From: Vibrio chagasii
GTDB lineage: Bacteria > Pseudomonadota > Gammaproteobacteria > Enterobacterales > Vibrionaceae
Direction of reading: 5' to 3'
Assembly: GCF_002954585.1 (NCBI RefSeq)
Contig: NZ_MSCI01000002.1
Coordinates: forward strand, 287,893-351,892
DNA length: 64,000 bases
A model generated the notes under the pieces. That model was given only the letters and a program-made list of their open reading frames with translations. It was not told the origin of the DNA and searched no databases. Of the stretch, positions 33,344-44,181 are shown in pieces; within the stretch, counting starts at the first letter, position 1, and the number at the start of each line of letters is the position of its first letter. Position numbers and translations under genes: made by a program.

Positions 33344-35200
33344 GTGCTAAACCGTTATCCGTTATGGAAGTACCTGATGGTGGTGTTTACCATTGCCATC
33401 GCTGCGTTGTACGCACTTCCAAATATATACGGTGAAGATCCGGCAGTTCAAGTTACAGGGGCGCGTGGCGCCTCTGTAGATATGTCTACGCTGGATGCTG
33501 TCACCAATGCTCTTGAAGCAGAAAACCTTTCAACTAAATCCGTTGCTCTCGAAAACGGTTCCATTCTTGTTCGCTTTAATGACACAGACTCTCAAATTAG
33601 TGCTCGTGATGTTATCACTGAAGCATTAGACGAAGACGTTATCGTTGCATTAAACCTAGCGGCTTCAACACCGGATTGGCTTGAATCTATTGGTGCTGCA
33701 CCAATGAAGCTTGGTCTTGACCTACGTGGTGGTGTTCACTTCTTGATGGAAGTGGATATGGACGCTGCAATGGAAAAGCTAGTTGGCCAACAAGAAGAAG
33801 CGTTCCGTAGTGAACTTCGTGAAGAGAAGATCCGTTACCGTGCAATTCGTCCATCGGGCAAAGATGCGGTAGAAGTGATCTTACGTAATGAAGAGCAGCT
33901 TGCTGAAGCGAAATCGCTACTGCAATCTAAGCACCAAGACATGACATTCGTAGACTCTGACTCGAATGGTCGTTTTTCTTTGATTGCTAACTTCACTGAA
34001 GCTCGTCTTCAAGAAATCCGTAACTACGCGGTAGAGCAAAACATTACCATTCTACGTAATCGTGTGAACGAACTTGGTGTTGCTGAGCCTTTGGTTCAAC
34101 GTCAAGGCGCTAGCCGTATCGTAGTGGAATTGCCAGGTGTTCAAGACACGGCTCGTGCTAAAGAAATCCTTGGTGCGACAGCAACGCTTGAATTCCGTGA
34201 AGTTGATAGTAGTGCTGACTTAGCTGCTGCCGCTTCTGGTCGTGCTCCTGCGGGTAGCGAAATCAAGCAAGACCGTGACGGTCGCCCTGTAGTACTTAAG
34301 AAGCGCGTTATCCTAGGTGGTTCTAGCATTACAGATGCGAGCTCAAGTGTTGATGAATATGGTCGTCCTCAAGTTAACATCTCGCTAGACAGCGAAGGTG
34401 GTAGCAAGATGTCTGCGTTCTCTCGTCAAAATATCGGTAAGCTAATGGCAACCGTATTTGCAGAGTACAAAGATAGCGGTCGTAAGACACCTGAAGGTAA
34501 AGTGATTCTTACTAAGCATGAAGAAGTTATTAACCAAGCGACGATTCAATCAGCTCTTGGCCGCAACTTCCGTATTACTGGTATTGACTCTACTGCTGAA
34601 GCTCATAACTTGGCACTTCTACTTCGTGCAGGTGCTCTGATTGCGCCTATCTCGATTGTTGAAGAACGTACGATTGGTCCATCTATGGGTCAACAAAACA
34701 TCGATATGGGTATCATGGCGATGGTTTGGGGTATGGCTGCAGTAATGCTATTTACGCTGCTTTACTACCGTAGCTTTGGTCTTATCGCGAACGTTGCGCT
34801 AATGGCGAACTTGGTATTGATTATTGGTGTAATGTCGATGATCCCAGGTGCAACCATGACGCTACCAGGTATTGCCGGTATCGTATTAACGGTCGGTATG
34901 GCGGTCGATGCCAACGTACTAATCTTTGAGCGTATACGTGAAGAGCTTCGAGAGGGACGCAGTCCACAACAAGCGATTCACCAAGGTTACGCGAACGCAT
35001 TCAGCACAATCGCCGATGCGAACATCACCACGCTTCTAACGGCAATTATTCTATTTGCGGTTGGTACTGGTGCGATCAAAGGCTTCGCGGTAACGCTGTC
35101 TATCGGTATCCTGACTTCTATGTTTACAGCTATTGTCGGCACACGTTGTATCGTGAACCTGATGTATGGCGGCAAACGCGTTAAGAAACTGTCGATCTAA
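33344..35200 (+). CDS. secD: Protein translocase subunit SecD
   Basis: RND-like membrane protein that uses the proton gradient to finish export through SecYEG. 618 residues: the first helix at about 7-25, a large periplasmic P1 domain with the signature [15 protein letters not shown], then five helices near the C-terminus with the conserved [20 protein letters not shown] and IFERIREE motifs. It starts with the GTG/ATG context right after yajC. secF follows in 14 bp. Confidence 0.96.
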   Translation: MLNRYPLWKYLMVVFTIAIAALYALPNIYGEDPAVQVTGARGASVDMSTLDAVTNALEAENLSTKSVALENGSILVRFNDTDSQISARDVITEALDEDVIVALNLAASTPDWLESIGAAPMKLGLDLRGGVHFLMEVDMDAAMEKLVGQQEEAFRSELREEKIRYRAIRPSGKDAVEVILRNEEQLAEAKSLLQSKHQDMTFVDSDSNGRFSLIANFTEARLQEIRNYAVEQNITILRNRVNELGVAEPLVQRQGASRIVVELPGVQDTARAKEILGATATLEFREVDSSADLAAAASGRAPAGSEIKQDRDGRPVVLKKRVILGGSSITDASSSVDEYGRPQVNISLDSEGGSKMSAFSRQNIGKLMATVFAEYKDSGRKTPEGKVILTKHEEVINQATIQSALGRNFRITGIDSTAEAHNLALLLRAGALIAPISIVEERTIGPSMGQQNIDMGIMAMVWGMAAVMLFTLLYYRSFGLIANVALMANLVLIIGVMSMIPGATMTLPGIAGIVLTVGMAVDANVLIFERIREELREGRSPQQAIHQGYANAFSTIADANITTLLTAIILFAVGTGAIKGFAVTLSIGILTSMFTAIVGTRCIVNLMYGGKRVKKLSI

Positions 35201-35214
35201 GGCTAGGAATTAAT

Positions 35215-36162
35215 ATGTTTCAGATTCTAAAAGCAGACAAAATGATCGACTTTATGCGTTGGTCAAAGGTTGCCTTTGTTCTTTCTATCTTGATGATTGG
35301 TACAGCTATCTTCACTCTTGCAACGAAATCGTTGAACTGGGGTTTAGATTTCACAGGCGGTACTCTGATTGAAGTTGGCTTTGAACAACCAGCACACCTT
35401 CCTGATATCCGTAGCGCACTTGAAGCCGAAGGCTTTGGTGATGCAACGGTACAGAACTTCGGTTCAGCTCGTGATGTAATGGTTCGTCTACGCCCTCGTG
35501 ATGGCGTTGCAGGCGAGACACTTGGTAACCAAATCCTTTCAGCTATCGAGAAAGGCACAGGTGAACAAGTTGAAATGCGTCGTATCGAGTTCGTTGGTCC
35601 TAACGTAGGTGATGAGCTAACAGAAGCGGGTGGCCTTGCTATCCTAGTTTCTCTTATCTGTATCTTGATCTACGTATCAGTACGATTCGAATGGCGTTTG
35701 GCGGCAGGTGCGGTACTTGCACTGGCGCACGACGTTATCATCACGCTGGGCGTATTCTCTCTAATGCAAATTGAGGTCGACCTGACCATCGTAGCAGCCT
35801 TGCTAACGGTAGTCGGTTACTCCCTCAACGATACCATCGTTGTATTCGACCGTATTCGTGAGAACTTCCGTAAGATGCGTAAAGGCGAAGCCCCTGAAGT
35901 ACTAAACAGCTCAATCACACAAACATTGAGCCGTACATTGATCACTTCTGGTACAACCTTGTTCGTAGTTATCGCACTGTTTGTTCAGGGCGGCGCTATG
36001 ATTCACGGTTTCGCAACCGCACTTCTACTAGGTATTACGGTTGGTACTTACTCTTCTATCTACGTTGCTTCTGCACTGGCTATGAAGTTGGGTATTACGC
36101 GTGAACACCTAATGCCACCACAAGTGGAAAAAGAAGGTGAAGAGTTTGACGAAATGCCATAA
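35215..36162 (+). CDS. secF: Protein translocase subunit SecF
   Basis: Partner of SecD, 315 residues. The first helix is at about 20-38, the periplasmic domain begins with GLDFTGGTLIEVGF, and five further helices follow with VVGYSLNDTIVVFDRIRENF. The C-terminus is short and acidic. Last gene of the tgt-yajC-secDF run, followed by a terminator. Confidence 0.96.
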   Translation: MFQILKADKMIDFMRWSKVAFVLSILMIGTAIFTLATKSLNWGLDFTGGTLIEVGFEQPAHLPDIRSALEAEGFGDATVQNFGSARDVMVRLRPRDGVAGETLGNQILSAIEKGTGEQVEMRRIEFVGPNVGDELTEAGGLAILVSLICILIYVSVRFEWRLAAGAVLALAHDVIITLGVFSLMQIEVDLTIVAALLTVVGYSLNDTIVVFDRIRENFRKMRKGEAPEVLNSSITQTLSRTLITSGTTLFVVIALFVQGGAMIHGFATALLLGITVGTYSSIYVASALAMKLGITREHLMPPQVEKEGEEFDEMP

Positions 36163-36192
36163 GCCTTGGCTTAACAAGTTTCGCTAAACCAG

Positions 36193-36222
36193 AAAAACCG
36201 CTAGGCAACTAGCGGTTTTTTT
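36193..36222 (+). terminator. Rho-independent terminator after secF
   Basis: Perfect 12-bp stem AAAAACCGCTAG/CTAGCGGTTTTT, loop GCAA, then T. It lies 31 nt after the secF stop. Confidence 0.9.
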
Positions 36223-36323
36223 ATGCCTGAATTGTGTGGGAAAACTCAATACAAATTACGTTCGAGGTGAGTTGCACTTAATGTCATAAGCGCTATTCTG
36301 CTCGAATCCTTGAACCACAGATA

Positions 36324-36353
36324 CAAAAAAGCCCCGCATGTGCGAGGCTTTGA
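36324..36353 (-). terminator. Rho-independent terminator of suhB
   Basis: Minus-strand stem AAAGCCTCGCA/TGCGGGGCTTT (one G-T pair), followed by a T-run. It lies about 50 nt after the suhB stop. Confidence 0.85.
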
Positions 36354-36399
36354 ATATTTAGCGCTCTATTAAATAGAGACTATTAACGTAAGGCCTGAA

Positions 36400-37203
36400 T
36401 TACTTCAGCATACCTTCGTTTGCGTTCTCACGAACGTGCTTAAGAATTGCTTTAACACCGCGTGCGCTTGAAGCTACAACGTTACCAGACTTCATGTAGT
36501 CAGTACCGCCAGCGAAATCAGTCAGGATTGCGCCTGCTTCACGTGCGATTAGATCACCTGCAGCCATATCCCATGGTTTTAGGTCTAGCTCTAGGTAACC
36601 GTCAACACGGCCAGCTGCTAGGTAACATAGGTCAAGTGCTGGAGAACCAGTACGACGGAAGTCAGAACAGTCGACGAATAGACCAGAGATGATCTTCATG
36701 AAAGACTCAGAGTGTTGCTTAGCTTTGAATGGGAAACCAGTTGCTAAAACAGAACCTTGAAGGTCTTTAAGTTGAGTAACACGCATACGAGCGTTGTTTA
36801 GTTGAGCACCAGCGCCACGTTGAGCTGTGAATAGCTCGTTTAGCATTGGGTCGTAAACACAAGCAACTTCGGTACGACCGTTCATGCGAACAGCGATAGA
36901 TACAGAGAAGTGAGGGAAACCTTTTACAAAGTTGTTGGTGCCATCTAGTGGGTCAACGATCCATTGTACGTCAGAGTCTTTACCTTCGATTAGGCCTTTC
37001 TCTTCAGAAATAATGCTGTGCTCTGGGTAAGATGCTTTGATTGTCTCAATGATCATGTACTCAGCTTCTTGAGCAATGTTAGTAACGTAATCGTTGTTAC
37101 CTTTTAGAGACGTTTCGATCTTATCAGTTGTTTCTAGAGATTTAGCAATATGGTTGCCAGCTTTACGCGCAGCGCGTATCGCAATGTTTAGCATTGGATG
37201 CAT
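36400..37203 (-). CDS. suhB: Inositol-1-monophosphatase SuhB
   Basis: Magnesium-dependent phosphatase family. In E. coli the protein also binds RNA polymerase and NusA in rRNA antitermination. The start at 37203 (MHPMLNIAIRAARKAG) matches E. coli SuhB; a longer frame adds 22 unrelated residues. 267 residues. Metal-site motifs: EEKG near 70, WIVDPLDGTNNF, and the C-terminal WDMAAGDLIAREAGA. Divergent from trmJ. Confidence 0.95.
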   Translation of the reverse strand: MHPMLNIAIRAARKAGNHIAKSLETTDKIETSLKGNNDYVTNIAQEAEYMIIETIKASYPEHSIISEEKGLIEGKDSDVQWIVDPLDGTNNFVKGFPHFSVSIAVRMNGRTEVACVYDPMLNELFTAQRGAGAQLNNARMRVTQLKDLQGSVLATGFPFKAKQHSESFMKIISGLFVDCSDFRRTGSPALDLCYLAAGRVDGYLELDLKPWDMAAGDLIAREAGAILTDFAGGTDYMKSGNVVASSARGVKAILKHVRENANEGMLK

Positions 37204-37384
37204 ATGGTTTTTCCCACAAGATGTTAAAGAACAATTTAAAGCGGCGGGGAGTATACCAAAGTTTTCCAAAAAGGGAAGTGGTTATTTTTTGAACTTTTAG
37301 ATTCACATTACACGAAGGGTCTGACCATTTTACTTTGCGATGTGTTAATATCTCGCGATTATTTTTAAAGTGGTGTCATATAGC

Positions 37385-38113
37385 ATGTTAGACAATGTAA
37401 AAGTCGTTCTGGTTGGTACGTCTCATTCGGGAAATATCGGATCAGCAGCTCGCGCAATGAAGGTGATGGGTTTAAGTCAGTTAGTTCTTGTAGACCCTCA
37501 GTGTGAAGTTGACGAGCAGACCTTAGCACTGGCTGCAGGCGCTGGTGACATCGCTGAAAACGCAGTGATTGTTTCTACATTAGACGAAGCCGTAAAAGAC
37601 TGCGGTTTGGTTGTTGGTTCAAGTGCTCGTTCACGTACCCTTGAGTGGCCAATGCTAGAACCTCGCGAGTGTGGTGAAAAGTTTGCTATTGAAGGCCAAA
37701 AGCACCCAGTAGCATTAGTCTTTGGTCGTGAGCGCACAGGTCTAACGAATGAAGAACTGCAAAAGTGTCACTACCACGTATGTATTCCTGCAAACCCTGA
37801 ATACAGCTCGCTAAACCTAGCGATGGCCGTTCAGACACTGAGCTACGAAGTACGTGTTGCGCACCTTGATATGGTGGCTAGCCAATACAAGCCACAGCCT
37901 CAAGATGAGTACCCTCGTCACGATGAACTAGAAATGTTCTATGAACACCTTGAAAAAGTCATCATTGATACCCAATTTATCTCTAAGGATAAACCAGGAC
38001 AGGTGATGAATAAGTTACGTCGCCTGTTTAGTCGTGCGCGTCCAGAACTTCAAGAGATCAACACGCTTCGTGGTATTTTGACTTCTATCGAGAAGAGCAA
38101 AAACAGCCAGTAA
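37385..38113 (+). CDS. trmJ: tRNA (cytidine/uridine-2'-O-)-methyltransferase TrmJ
   Basis: SPOUT methyltransferase that methylates the ribose of position 32 in tRNA. The start at 37385 ([19 protein letters not shown]) matches the family; an ATG five codons upstream is less likely. 242 residues. The SAM-binding knot is visible as [16 protein letters not shown] and [18 protein letters not shown]. It sits just before the isc operon, as in E. coli. Confidence 0.95.
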   Translation: MLDNVKVVLVGTSHSGNIGSAARAMKVMGLSQLVLVDPQCEVDEQTLALAAGAGDIAENAVIVSTLDEAVKDCGLVVGSSARSRTLEWPMLEPRECGEKFAIEGQKHPVALVFGRERTGLTNEELQKCHYHVCIPANPEYSSLNLAMAVQTLSYEVRVAHLDMVASQYKPQPQDEYPRHDELEMFYEHLEKVIIDTQFISKDKPGQVMNKLRRLFSRARPELQEINTLRGILTSIEKSKNSQ

Positions 38114-38137
38114 AAGCCATACTCACTGTGAGGATGA

Positions 38138-38188
38138 ATACCTGACTAAAATAGTCAGGTAAAATACTTGACCAATTTAGTCGGGTAT
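38138..38188 (+). promoter_or_regulatory. Two IscR type-1 binding sites and isc promoter
   Basis: Sites at 38138-38162 and 38164-38188 each match the 25-bp type-1 consensus (ATASYYGACTRWWWYAGTCR and so on) at 24 positions as I count. Their centres are 26 bp apart. The second overlaps a candidate -35 (TTGACC, 38168-38173). Holo-IscR bound here would repress iscR and the operon. Confidence 0.88.
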
Positions 38189-38230
38189 GGGAAGATTCCA
38201 ACCACATAAACAATGTGGATACGGTGTGAT

Positions 38231-38752
38231 ATGAAACTTACATCTAAAGGAAGATATGCGGTAACGGCTATGCTAGATGTAGCACTGCATTCGCAAAAAA
38301 GCCCAGTTCCTCTGGCTGACATCTCAGAGCGACAAGGCATCTCGTTATCTTACTTAGAGCAACTTTTTTCTAAGTTACGTAAAGCTGGCTTAGTTGCTAG
38401 TGTTCGTGGCCCAGGTGGTGGTTACCGTCTTGGTGCTGAAGCGGGCGACATTGCTGTCGGAACTGTGATTGCAGCAGTTGATGAATCAGTAGATGCAACT
38501 AAGTGTCACGGTCGAGCAGATTGCCAAGGTGGCAGTCGCTGTTTAACTCACACTCTTTGGCGTGATTTAAGCTCCCGAATCAGCAGCTTCTTAAACGATA
38601 TCACTCTTGGTGAGTTGATGAAAGATAACGAAGTTTTAGAGATTTCTGATCGCCAAGATATTGATCTTGCGGTTAATAATAATTTTGCACATAAAAATAC
38701 GAGCACTACAACGATTAGTGCAGCACCTCACGGTGTTAATGCCCGCTCATAG
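38231..38752 (+). CDS. iscR: Iron-sulfur cluster regulator IscR
   Basis: Rrf2-family regulator, 173 residues. The winged helix covers about 1-60. The [2Fe-2S] ligands are C92, C98, C104 and H107 ([16 protein letters not shown]), at exactly the E. coli positions. The start at 38231 ([11 protein letters not shown]) is the conserved one. First gene of the isc operon, preceded by its own operators, so feedback control by cluster status is expected. Confidence 0.97.
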   Translation: MKLTSKGRYAVTAMLDVALHSQKSPVPLADISERQGISLSYLEQLFSKLRKAGLVASVRGPGGGYRLGAEAGDIAVGTVIAAVDESVDATKCHGRADCQGGSRCLTHTLWRDLSSRISSFLNDITLGELMKDNEVLEISDRQDIDLAVNNNFAHKNTSTTTISAAPHGVNARS

Positions 38753-38779
38753 CGGTCAGTTTTTACATTGGAGTAGAAA

Positions 38780-39994
38780 ATGAAACTGCCTATTTACTTT
38801 GACTATTCAGCTACATGCCCAGTCGATCCACGAGTTGCTGAGAAAATGGTTCAGTGCATGACGATGGACGGTAACTTCGGTAACCCTGCATCTCGTTCAC
38901 ACCGTTACGGCTGGCAGGCAGAAGAAGCAGTAGATAATGCTCGTGAGCAAATTGCTGACCTACTAAATGCAGACCCACGTGAAATTGTTTTCACTTCTGG
39001 TGCTACAGAGTCAGATAACCTTGCTATTAAAGGTGCTGCGCACTTTTACGAGAAGAAAGGTAAGCACGTAATCACGTGCAAAACAGAACACAAAGCGGTT
39101 CTTGATCCATGTCGCCAACTAGAGCGTGAAGGTTTTGAGGTAACTTACCTAGAGCCAGAAGCAAACGGCATCATCGATCTAGACAAGCTACAAGCTGCAA
39201 TGCGTGAAGATACAGTTCTTGTTTCTATCATGCACGTAAACAACGAAATCGGTGTTATCCAAGATATCAATGCAATCGGCGAACTATGTCGTTCTCGCAA
39301 GATCATCTTCCACGTTGATGCAGCTCAGTCTGCGGGTAAAATCCCACTAAACGTTAAAGAGACTAAAGTTGACCTAATTTCACTTTCAGCTCACAAAATG
39401 TACGGCCCTAAAGGTATCGGTGCACTTTACGTTCGTCGTAAGCCACGTATCCGTCTTGAAGCGCAAATGCACGGTGGTGGTCACGAGCGTGGTTTCCGTT
39501 CTGGTACGCTTGCTACTCACCAAATCGTGGGTATGGGCGAAGCATGTGCTATCGCTAAGCAAGACATGCAGAAAGATTTCGATCACGCACTAGCACTTCG
39601 TGAGCGCCTATTGAAAGGTGTTCAGGATCTAGAAGCGGTAACTGTAAACGGTGACTTAGACCAACGTGTACCACACAACCTAAACGTAAGCTTTGCTTTC
39701 GTTGAAGGTGAGTCTCTGCTTATGTCTCTAAAAGACCTAGCGGTATCATCGGGTTCTGCATGTACATCTGCAAGCTTAGAGCCATCATACGTTCTACGTG
39801 CTCTTGGTCTAAACGATGAACTGGCACACAGCTCAGTACGTTTCTCATTCGGCCGTTTCACAACGGAAGAAGAAATCGACTACGCGATTGCACAAATTCG
39901 TGTAGCGGTAAACAAATTACGCGACATGTCTCCTCTATGGGATATGTATAAAGAAGGGATTGATCTGGACACTGTTGAGTGGGCACATCACTAA
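38780..39994 (+). CDS. iscS: Cysteine desulfurase IscS
   Basis: PLP enzyme that takes sulfur from cysteine for Fe-S clusters and tRNA thiolation. 404 residues, the same as E. coli. PLP lysine K206 ([11 protein letters not shown]) and persulfide cysteine C328 ([10 protein letters not shown]) are in place. A GGAG site precedes the ATG. Confidence 0.98.
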   Translation: MKLPIYFDYSATCPVDPRVAEKMVQCMTMDGNFGNPASRSHRYGWQAEEAVDNAREQIADLLNADPREIVFTSGATESDNLAIKGAAHFYEKKGKHVITCKTEHKAVLDPCRQLEREGFEVTYLEPEANGIIDLDKLQAAMREDTVLVSIMHVNNEIGVIQDINAIGELCRSRKIIFHVDAAQSAGKIPLNVKETKVDLISLSAHKMYGPKGIGALYVRRKPRIRLEAQMHGGGHERGFRSGTLATHQIVGMGEACAIAKQDMQKDFDHALALRERLLKGVQDLEAVTVNGDLDQRVPHNLNVSFAFVEGESLLMSLKDLAVSSGSACTSASLEPSYVLRALGLNDELAHSSVRFSFGRFTTEEEIDYAIAQIRVAVNKLRDMSPLWDMYKEGIDLDTVEWAHH

Positions 39995-40027
39995 TCTCAC
40001 GGATATAGAGGATTCGAGGTAACTATC

Positions 40028-40405
40028 ATGGCATATAGCGAAAAAGTAATTGATCACTACGAAAACCCACGTAACGTAGGTTCGTTTGACAAAGAAGACC
40101 CAAGTGTAGGTAGCGGCATGGTTGGCGCACCAGCTTGTGGTGACGTAATGAAACTGCAAATCAAGGTAACACCAGAAGGTATTATCGAAGACGCAAAATT
40201 CAAAACTTACGGTTGTGGTAGCGCAATCGCTTCTAGCTCTCTGGTAACAGAGTGGGTTAAAGGTAAAAGCATTGATGAAGCGGCTGCTATCAAAAACTCT
40301 GAAATCGCAGAAGAGCTTGAGTTGCCACCAGTGAAAGTTCACTGTTCAATTCTTGCTGAAGATGCAATCAAAGCAGCAGTTGCGGATTACAAAAAGAAGC
40401 GTTAA
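40028..40405 (+). CDS. iscU: Iron-sulfur scaffold protein IscU
   Basis: Assembly scaffold, 125 residues. Cluster ligands C37, C63 and C106 are present, along with D39 of the GDVM segment. LPPVK at 99-103 is the HscA recognition motif. Followed by a 95-bp gap with a hairpin before iscA. Confidence 0.98.
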   Translation: MAYSEKVIDHYENPRNVGSFDKEDPSVGSGMVGAPACGDVMKLQIKVTPEGIIEDAKFKTYGCGSAIASSSLVTEWVKGKSIDEAAAIKNSEIAEELELPPVKVHCSILAEDAIKAAVADYKKKR

Positions 40406-40441
40406 TCGTCTCCTTAAGTAATCCTTAAAAAAGTAATATTT

Positions 40442-40462
40442 GGGAGCATCCTTTGTGCTCCC
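40442..40462 (+). other. Hairpin between iscU and iscA
   Basis: The stem GGGAGCA/TGCTCCC with a 7-nt loop is not followed by a T-run. It may protect or process the mRNA and set different levels for iscRSU and the downstream genes. This role is inferred from position only. Confidence 0.55.
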
Positions 40463-40500
40463 CCTGAGTTCTCAATTTATATAAAACACAAGGTTGTAGT

Positions 40501-40824
40501 ATGGCCATCACCATGACAGAGACGGCGGCAAGTCGAGTTCAAGCTTTCCTAGATAACCGAGGCAAAGGTATCGGGTTACGCTTAGCGGTTAAAACCACTG
40601 GCTGTTCGGGCATGGCATATGTACTAGAGTTCGTTGACGAGCTTAACGAAGAAGATCAAGTGTTTGAGCATTCAGGTGTTAAGGTCATCATTGATCCAAA
40701 GAGCCTAGTTTACCTAGACGGTACTGAGCTTGATTACGTAAAAGAAGGCCTAAACGAAGGTTTTGAATTCAACAACCCTAACGCGAAAGGCGAGTGTGGT
40801 TGTGGTGAGAGCTTCAACGTATAA
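40501..40824 (+). CDS. iscA: Iron-sulfur carrier protein IscA
   Basis: A-type carrier of 107 residues that passes clusters to target proteins. Ligands C35, C99 and C101 (GECGCGESF) are conserved. Fourth gene of the isc operon. Confidence 0.97.
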   Translation: MAITMTETAASRVQAFLDNRGKGIGLRLAVKTTGCSGMAYVLEFVDELNEEDQVFEHSGVKVIIDPKSLVYLDGTELDYVKEGLNEGFEFNNPNAKGECGCGESFNV

Positions 40825-40908
40825 GCGATTGAATCGTTAGACGTTTATAGTGAGCGAAGAATAAAATTAGGCTCTGATTTAAGAGCCTAAACTTAGGACC
40901 ACCGTTAC

Positions 40909-41424
40909 ATGAATCATTTCGAATTATTTGGGCTACCACTTCAGTTCCAGCTGGATGGTAGCCTTCTTTCTTCTCAGTTTAGAGATCTGCAACGCCAATT
41001 CCATCCTGATAACTTTGCTACAGCTTCTGAGCGAGACCGCTTACTAGCCGTGCAAAAAGCCGCGCAAATTAACGACGCGTATCAGGTGCTGAAGAATCCA
41101 ATTAGCCGCGCTGAATACCTGTTAGTTCAACATGGTGAGGATATTCGCGGCGAGCAGCAAACCATGCAAGACCCAATGTTCCTTATGGAGCAAATGGAAC
41201 TGCGTGAAGAGCTTGAAGACATCGCCGACAGTTCTGACCCGGAAGATGCATTGTTTGCATTTGAAGGAAAGGTTAGCAAAATGTATAAACAACAATTAAG
41301 CGCTATCCAACAAGAACTCGACAGCCAGGCTTGGTTAGAAGCAGCAGACCGAGTAAGAAAGCTTAAGTTTATTGCAAAATTAAAGAATGAAATCGAGCTA
41401 GTTGAAGATCGTTTGATCGGCTAG
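40909..41424 (+). CDS. hscB: Co-chaperone HscB
   Basis: J-domain protein of 171 residues that brings IscU to HscA and stimulates its ATPase. The J domain (about 1-75) has HPD in [10 protein letters not shown]. The C-terminal three-helix part carries the IscU-binding surface. hscA follows in 22 bp. Confidence 0.97.
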   Translation: MNHFELFGLPLQFQLDGSLLSSQFRDLQRQFHPDNFATASERDRLLAVQKAAQINDAYQVLKNPISRAEYLLVQHGEDIRGEQQTMQDPMFLMEQMELREELEDIADSSDPEDALFAFEGKVSKMYKQQLSAIQQELDSQAWLEAADRVRKLKFIAKLKNEIELVEDRLIG

Positions 41425-41446
41425 TTGGTACAACAAGGACACATCC

Positions 41447-43297
41447 ATGGCACTACTTCAGATTGCAGAACCAGGGCAAAGCGCCGCTCCTCACCAGCAC
41501 AAGCTTGCTGTGGGTATTGATTTAGGTACAACAAATTCATTGGTTGCGTCAGTGCGCAGTGGTGAGGCGAGCACGCTCGTTGATCAAGATGGTCGTAGCA
41601 TTCTGCCTTCCGTTGTTCATTATCAGTCAGACTCACACACGACTGGTGATGAAGCTCGTGCAAATGCACAGACTGATCCTAAAAATACCATTATCTCAGT
41701 TAAGCGATTAATTGGTCGCTCATTGGCTGATATTCAGCAACGATACCCATCTCTGCCATATCAGTTTGAAGAAAGTGATAATGGTCTACCTGTGATTCGT
41801 ACAGAACAAGGCAACAAGAACCCGATTCAAGTATCTGCTGATATTCTTAAAGCACTAGGTCAACGTGCTGAGTCTACATTAGGTGGTGAGCTATCTGGTG
41901 CGGTGATTACCGTTCCTGCGTATTTCGATGATGCACAACGTGCTGGTACTAAAGACGCGGCGCAGCTGGCTGGTTTTCATGTGTTACGTCTTCTAAATGA
42001 ACCAACGGCGGCAGCGATTGCTTACGGTCTGGATTCAGGCAAAGAAGGGGTGATCGCGGTTTACGACTTAGGCGGCGGTACGTTTGATATCTCCATTTTG
42101 CGCTTGTCTAAAGGTGTCTTTGAAGTTCTGGCAACTGGTGGTGATTCAGCATTGGGCGGTGATGATTTTGACCACCTTGTCGCAGATCATTTCCAAGAGC
42201 AAATGGGATTATCAGAGCTCACTGCTGAGCAAAACCGTGCACTTCTAGATGCTGCAACGGAAGCTAAAATTGGCTTGTCTGAATCAGAAATCGTTGATGT
42301 TGAAGTACTAGGTTGGTCTGGTTCATTAACTCGTGAAGAGTTTGAAGAGATCATCAAGCCTCTAGTTAAGAAAACACTACTTTCATGTCGTCGTGCTCTA
42401 AAAGATGCAGAAGTTGATGCGGATGAAGTGCTAGAAGTAGTCATGGTTGGTGGTTCAACTCGTACATTACTAGTACGTGAAATAGTGGGTGACTTTTTTG
42501 GTCGTACGCCATTAACCAGCATTAACCCTGACGAAGTAGTTGCGATTGGTGCGTCAATTCAAGCGGATATTCTAGTAGGTAACAAACCTGATTCAGAAAT
42601 GTTGCTACTGGACGTAATCCCACTTTCACTAGGTATCGAAACCATGGGTGGCCTAGTAGAAAAGATCATTCCGCGTAACACTACGATCCCAGTAGCTCGC
42701 GCACAAGAATTTACTACGTTCAAAGACGGTCAAACTGCAATGACAGTACACACCGTGCAAGGTGAACGTGAAATGGTTGATGACTGTCGTTCACTTGCTC
42801 GTTTTGCTCTGAAGGGCATTCCACCAATGGCTGCTGGCGCGGCGCATATTCGTGTGACTTACCAAGTGGATGCTGATGGCCTGCTATCAGTTACGGCTAT
42901 GGAGAAGAGCACAGGTGTTCAAGCTGAAATCCAAGTGAAGCCTTCTTACGGTCTGAGCGATGATGAAGTTGCTAACATGCTGAAAGACTCAATGACGTTT
43001 GCGAAAGAAGACATGCAAGCGCGTGCTCTTGCTGAACAACGCGTGGAAGCAGATCGTGTTATTGAAGGTCTGATTGCAGCAATGCAAGCCGATGGCGATG
43101 AGCTACTTAACGAGCAAGAAAAACAGCAGCTTCTTCAGGCGATCGAAACCCTGATTGAAGCACGCAACGGCGACAATGCCGATGCTATTGAACAAGAAAT
43201 TAAAAATACCGACAAAGCGAGCCAAGACTTTGCTTCACGTCGTATGGATAAATCAATTCGTGCTGCACTGTCAGGTCAGTCAGTCGATAATATTTAA
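41447..43297 (+). CDS. hscA: Fe-S chaperone HscA
   Basis: Specialised Hsp70 of 616 residues that releases clusters from IscU. The ATPase signatures [28 protein letters not shown] and [14 protein letters not shown] lie in the first 380 residues. The substrate-binding domain begins near [14 protein letters not shown]. Fdx follows in 20 bp. Confidence 0.97.
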   Translation: MALLQIAEPGQSAAPHQHKLAVGIDLGTTNSLVASVRSGEASTLVDQDGRSILPSVVHYQSDSHTTGDEARANAQTDPKNTIISVKRLIGRSLADIQQRYPSLPYQFEESDNGLPVIRTEQGNKNPIQVSADILKALGQRAESTLGGELSGAVITVPAYFDDAQRAGTKDAAQLAGFHVLRLLNEPTAAAIAYGLDSGKEGVIAVYDLGGGTFDISILRLSKGVFEVLATGGDSALGGDDFDHLVADHFQEQMGLSELTAEQNRALLDAATEAKIGLSESEIVDVEVLGWSGSLTREEFEEIIKPLVKKTLLSCRRALKDAEVDADEVLEVVMVGGSTRTLLVREIVGDFFGRTPLTSINPDEVVAIGASIQADILVGNKPDSEMLLLDVIPLSLGIETMGGLVEKIIPRNTTIPVARAQEFTTFKDGQTAMTVHTVQGEREMVDDCRSLARFALKGIPPMAAGAAHIRVTYQVDADGLLSVTAMEKSTGVQAEIQVKPSYGLSDDEVANMLKDSMTFAKEDMQARALAEQRVEADRVIEGLIAAMQADGDELLNEQEKQQLLQAIETLIEARNGDNADAIEQEIKNTDKASQDFASRRMDKSIRAALSGQSVDNI

Positions 43298-43317
43298 TAG
43301 TTAGAGAATAGATAAAC

Positions 43318-43656
43318 ATGCCAAAGATTATTGTTTTACCTCACGAAGATCTATGTCCAGAAGGCGCTGTTTTAGAAGCAAAAACTGGTGAAACGGTTCT
43401 TGATGTTGCACTAAAGGCCGGTATTGGTATTGAGCACGCATGTGAAAAATCGTGTGCATGTACAACATGTCACGTTGTGATCCGTGAAGGTTTCGATTCT
43501 TTAGAAGAGAGTGATGACCTAGAAGACGATATGCTTGATAAAGCATGGGGCTTAGAAATGGAATCTCGCCTAGGTTGCCAAGCGAAAGTCGCTGACGAAG
43601 ACCTTGTTGTTGAGATTCCAAAGTACACGTTGAACCTAGCGTCTGAAGACCATTAA
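43318..43656 (+). CDS. fdx: ISC-type [2Fe-2S] ferredoxin
   Basis: Adrenodoxin-type ferredoxin of 112 residues that supplies electrons to cluster assembly. Ligands C42, C48, C51 and C87 are in place, with the extra free C46 seen in this family (CEKSCACTTC). A hairpin (CAGTCATGG/CCATGACTG, 43668-43694) lies between it and iscX. Confidence 0.97.
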   Translation: MPKIIVLPHEDLCPEGAVLEAKTGETVLDVALKAGIGIEHACEKSCACTTCHVVIREGFDSLEESDDLEDDMLDKAWGLEMESRLGCQAKVADEDLVVEIPKYTLNLASEDH

Positions 43657-43774
43657 GAACTTCTCAGCAGTCATGGTGTTTGTCGCCATGACTGAGATAA
43701 CGGTTTAACAAAACTGGCCTAGAATATAGATCATAAAAGTGACTAAGTGTCTCTGATAAATATAAGGAAGTGTT

Positions 43775-43975
43775 ATGAGCTTGAAGTGGATTGATTCTCG
43801 CGATATCGCAATTGAGCTATGTGATTTGTACCCTGATACTGATCCTAAAACGGTACGTTTCACCGATCTGCACCAGTGGGTATTAGACCTTGAAGAGTTT
43901 GACGACGAGCCTAACCACTCGAACGAAAAGATCTTAGAGGCTATTATTTTGTGCTGGATGGATGAGATGGATTAA
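43775..43975 (+). CDS. iscX: Iron-sulfur cluster assembly protein IscX
   Basis: Small acidic protein of 66 residues that binds IscS and iron and tunes its activity. The N-terminus [17 protein letters not shown] and the C-terminus ILCWMDEMD are typical. An AAGGAAG site precedes the ATG. Last isc gene before a terminator. Confidence 0.95.
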   Translation: MSLKWIDSRDIAIELCDLYPDTDPKTVRFTDLHQWVLDLEEFDDEPNHSNEKILEAIILCWMDEMD

Positions 43976-44050
43976 TCATCACATCGATGATTTGGCTATG
44001 GAGTGAAATCAACCCCATATAAAACGCAGCCAAGTTAACAATTCTTACTA

Positions 44051-44080
44051 AAAAAAGCGGACCTTATGGTCCGTTTTTTT
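44051..44080 (+). terminator. Rho-independent terminator of the isc operon
   Basis: Stem CGGACC/GGTCCG with loop TTAT, extended by A-T pairs and ending in a T7 run. Separates iscX from pepB. Confidence 0.88.
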
Positions 44081-44181
44081 ATCAAAATGACATTTTACTC
44101 CTACATAATGCTAACATCAGTGCGCTAATAAAAAATAATCAGGATCACTCAAGCAAGGTGGTTCTCAGACAAGGAGAAATC

